In this document: in pieces, positions 51,305-53,187 of the stretch | How positions within the stretch are numbered: the first letter of the stretch is position 1 | How the letters are laid out: the number at the start of each line of letters is the position of its first letter | NCBI GenBank assembly: GCA_024711145.1 | Contig: JANJTJ010000125.1 | Span: 1 to 53,187, forward strand | Length of the DNA stretch: 53,187 nucleotides | From: Balneolales bacterium | Lineage (GTDB): Bacteria > Bacteroidota > Rhodothermia > Balneolales > HLUCCA01 | Direction of reading: 5' to 3' | Made by a program: the position numbers and the translations under genes | The notes under the pieces: model-generated | Database searches by the model: none | Seen by the model: only the letters and a program-made list of their open reading frames with translations | What the model was told of the DNA's origin: nothing

Positions 51305-53187
51305 AACAATCGCTGCTGCTTTTGATCCTGGCCCTGGGCCTGTCCGCTCCCTTATCCGCTCAAAAGCACACGGTGGTATCGCCCGGTGCTGTGAATTCGA
51401 TCACCTTCGAGCTCATGGACGGCATACCGACCTACCGGGTGGACCGCCTGGGCCGGCCCGTGCTCGGCACGTCGCGCCTCGGCTTCACCCTGAAAGACCA
51501 GGAACCCTTCGACCAGGGCTTCCGCATCGTGTCGGTCCGGCGCGATTCGCTCGACCAGACCTGGGAGCAGGTATGGGGCGAACAACGCCACATCCGCAAC
51601 CACTACCGCGAATTGCGCATCGCGTTGGAGGATTCCGCCTCCCGCCGGCGCATGGACGTGGTCTTCCGCGCCTACGACGATGGCATCGCCTTCCGCTACG
51701 AGTTCCCCCGGCAGCCCAATCTCGGCGCCTTCCTCATCATGGACGAACACACCGAGTTCGCCTTGCCCGAGGGTCCGGCCCGCACCTGGAGCATCGACGC
51801 CTACCAGTGGAACCGGTTCGAATACTACTACGACGAGCGCCCCCTGGCCGCGCTCGACACCGTGCACACGCCCCTCACCCTGCAACGGCCCGACGGGCTG
51901 CACCTGAGTTTCCACGAAGCCGCCCTGGTGGACTGGAGCACCATGACCCTCGAGCGCATCCATGGCACCACCTTCAAGGCCAACCTGATGCCCTGGAGCG
52001 ACGGCGTGAAAGTGCGCACCGCGGCGCCGGCCGTTTCGCCCTGGCGCACCGTTCAGATCAGCGACGATGCGGCGGGCCTCATCGAGAGCTACCTCATCCT
52101 CAACCTGAACGAACCGAACAAGATCGAAGACACCAGCTGGATCGAACCCGGCAAATATGTGGGCATCTGGTGGGAGATGCACCTGGACAAAAGCACCTGG
52201 AGCATCGGTCCCAAACACGGAGCCACCACCGCCAACGCCAAGCGCTACATCGATTTCGCGGCGGCCAACGGGTTCGACCAGGTGCTGGTGGAAGGCTGGA
52301 ACACCGGGTGGGAAGGCGAATGGTACCGGGCCGGCGCCGTATTCGATTTCACCAAAGCCTACCCCGATTTCGACCTGGAGGAAGTAGCCCGTTACGCCCG
52401 GGAGAAGGGTGTGAGGCTGATGGGGCACCACGAGACCAGCGCCGCCGTGGAGCATTACGAATCGCAGATGGAAGCCGCTTTCGCCCTGTACCAACGCAAT
52501 GGCGTGCGCAGCGTGAAAACCGGATACGTAGGCCATGGCACCGACATCCGCCGAACCGACGAACGCGGCGTGAAGCACCCCGAATGGCACCACGGGCAGT
52601 TCATGGTACGCCACCATCAGAAGGTGGTGGAGACGGCGGCCCGTTACGGCATTTCGCTCAATGTGCATGAAGGGCTGAAAGACACCGGCCTGCGCCGCAC
52701 CTGGCCCAACCTGATGACCCGCGAAGTGGCCATTGGCCAGGAATACAACGCCTGGGGCGGCGACGGCGGCCACCCGCCCAGCCACACGGTCACCCTGCCC
52801 TTCACCCGCAACCTGGCCGGCCCCTTCGATTACACGCCCGGCGTGCTGCAGCTCACCTTCGAGCCCTACCGCCCCCAGAACCGCGTGAAAAGCACCATCA
52901 GCAAGGAGCTGGCCCTTTATGTGGTGCTGTATTCGCCCTTGCAGATGGCCGCCGACCTTCCCGAGAACTACCTCAAACATGCCGAGGCCTTCCGGTTCAT
53001 CCGCGAAGTACCCACCGATTGGCATGAGACCCGCGTGCTGAACGGGGAGATCGGCGATTACGTGACCATCGCCCGGCGCGACCGTGATTCCGAGCGCTGG
53101 TTCCTCGGCAGCATCACCGACGAATCCGGCCGCCTGCTCCGGATCGACCTCTCCTTCCTGGATCCGGGCCGCCGCTACCGTGCCACC
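51301..53187 (+). CDS. GH97 alpha-glucosidase (SusB-like), 3' end missing
   Basis: 629 codons are present with no stop before the window edge; family length is about 650-740. The signal peptide ends APLSAQ. The N-terminal beta-sandwich contains NSITFELMDGIPTYRV, RRMDVVFRAYDDGIAFRYEF and PARTWSID, typical of GH97. The barrel includes YVGIWWEMHLDKSTW, GFDQVLVEGWNTGW, GHHETSA and LNVHEGLKDTGLRRTWPNL, then GQEYNAW. The glutamates in NVHEG (about 456) and GQEY match the general-base and Ca-site glutamates of inverting SusB-like enzymes, so an inverting alpha-glucosidase is likely. It would act on maltooligosaccharides in the periplasm. The start overlaps the MASE1 kinase stop. Confidence 0.93.
   Translation, partial: MKQSLLLLILALGLSAPLSAQKHTVVSPGAVNSITFELMDGIPTYRVDRLGRPVLGTSRLGFTLKDQEPFDQGFRIVSVRRDSLDQTWEQVWGEQRHIRNHYRELRIALEDSASRRRMDVVFRAYDDGIAFRYEFPRQPNLGAFLIMDEHTEFALPEGPARTWSIDAYQWNRFEYYYDERPLAALDTVHTPLTLQRPDGLHLSFHEAALVDWSTMTLERIHGTTFKANLMPWSDGVKVRTAAPAVSPWRTVQISDDAAGLIESYLILNLNEPNKIEDTSWIEPGKYVGIWWEMHLDKSTWSIGPKHGATTANAKRYIDFAAANGFDQVLVEGWNTGWEGEWYRAGAVFDFTKAYPDFDLEEVARYAREKGVRLMGHHETSAAVEHYESQMEAAFALYQRNGVRSVKTGYVGHGTDIRRTDERGVKHPEWHHGQFMVRHHQKVVETAARYGISLNVHEGLKDTGLRRTWPNLMTREVAIGQEYNAWGGDGGHPPSHTVTLPFTRNLAGPFDYTPGVLQLTFEPYRPQNRVKSTISKELALYVVLYSPLQMAADLPENYLKHAEAFRFIREVPTDWHETRVLNGEIGDYVTIARRDRDSERWFLGSITDESGRLLRIDLSFLDPGRRYRAT

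Overview
The window is a compact, GC-rich (roughly 60% or more by eye) bacterial chromosome segment. I place it in the broad Bacteroidota/Rhodothermota/Balneolota group by inference. The reasons are secreted enzymes with C-terminal type IX secretion (T9SS) sorting domains ('YPNPFNPST', 'VYPNPSAG'), signal peptides ending in '..AQ', a propeller-type sensor histidine kinase, a lone MacB/FtsX-type permease, a PG_1098/THUMP-like methyltransferase, a DNA-ligase-associated exonuclease, and TAnnTTTG/TAnnTTGC promoter-like elements just upstream of start codons. Genes are very tightly packed: many ATGA stop/start overlaps, and most convergent pairs overlap or nearly touch. No tRNA, rRNA, CRISPR array, transposase or phage gene was seen.

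Layout. 1-3.8 kb: start of a secreted protein, a 46-bp tandem repeat block, and a secreted GH13 alpha-amylase with a cre/LacI-like operator. 3.9-8.2 kb: YfiT/DinB-like protein, THUMP-like methyltransferase, pyruvate phosphate dikinase. 8.3-13.5 kb: a minus-strand operon of PspA, a coiled-coil protein, a membrane coiled-coil protein, enoyl-CoA hydratase, a CBS protein and a Ycf46-like AAA ATPase. 13.6-17.9 kb: pyrimidine-nucleoside phosphorylase, a small anchored protein, PdxB, TatD, tryptophan dioxygenase. 17.9-21.6 kb: an ABC-2 exporter, then a ligase-associated exonuclease translationally coupled to a DNA-ligase-like protein that lacks the adenylation domain. 21.6-34.5 kb: serine hydrolase, AlkA-like glycosylase, propeller histidine kinase, FtsX-type permease, TolB-propeller amidohydrolase, SLC45-like sugar transporter, lone receiver protein. 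34.6-39.9 kb: a porin and two YceI proteins transcribed divergently from paired sigma-54-like promoters, next to a sigma-54 response regulator and its kinase. 39.9-46.1 kb: aldo/keto reductase, VOC protein, aldehyde dehydrogenase, RlmF, a T9SS glycoside hydrolase. 46.1-53.2 kb: three small pilin-like membrane-anchored proteins (the third frameshifted), two sensor kinases, and the start of a SusB-like GH97 alpha-glucosidase.

Functional themes are alpha-glucan use (GH13, GH97, SLC45-like transporter), envelope stress and membrane maintenance (PspA operon, YceI pair, porin) and sensing (four histidine kinases, only one beside a response regulator). The most unusual signals are: regularly spaced GTTCAC/GTGAAC half-site arrays inside the amylase coding sequence, a catalytic-domain-less ligase coupled to a nuclease, a PspA-AAA operon resembling an ESCRT-III/Vps4-like arrangement, G-rich octamer repeat arrays at three loci (one translated inside PdxB), and divergent sigma-54 promoters. 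All functional statements rest on reading motifs by eye; no database search was run.
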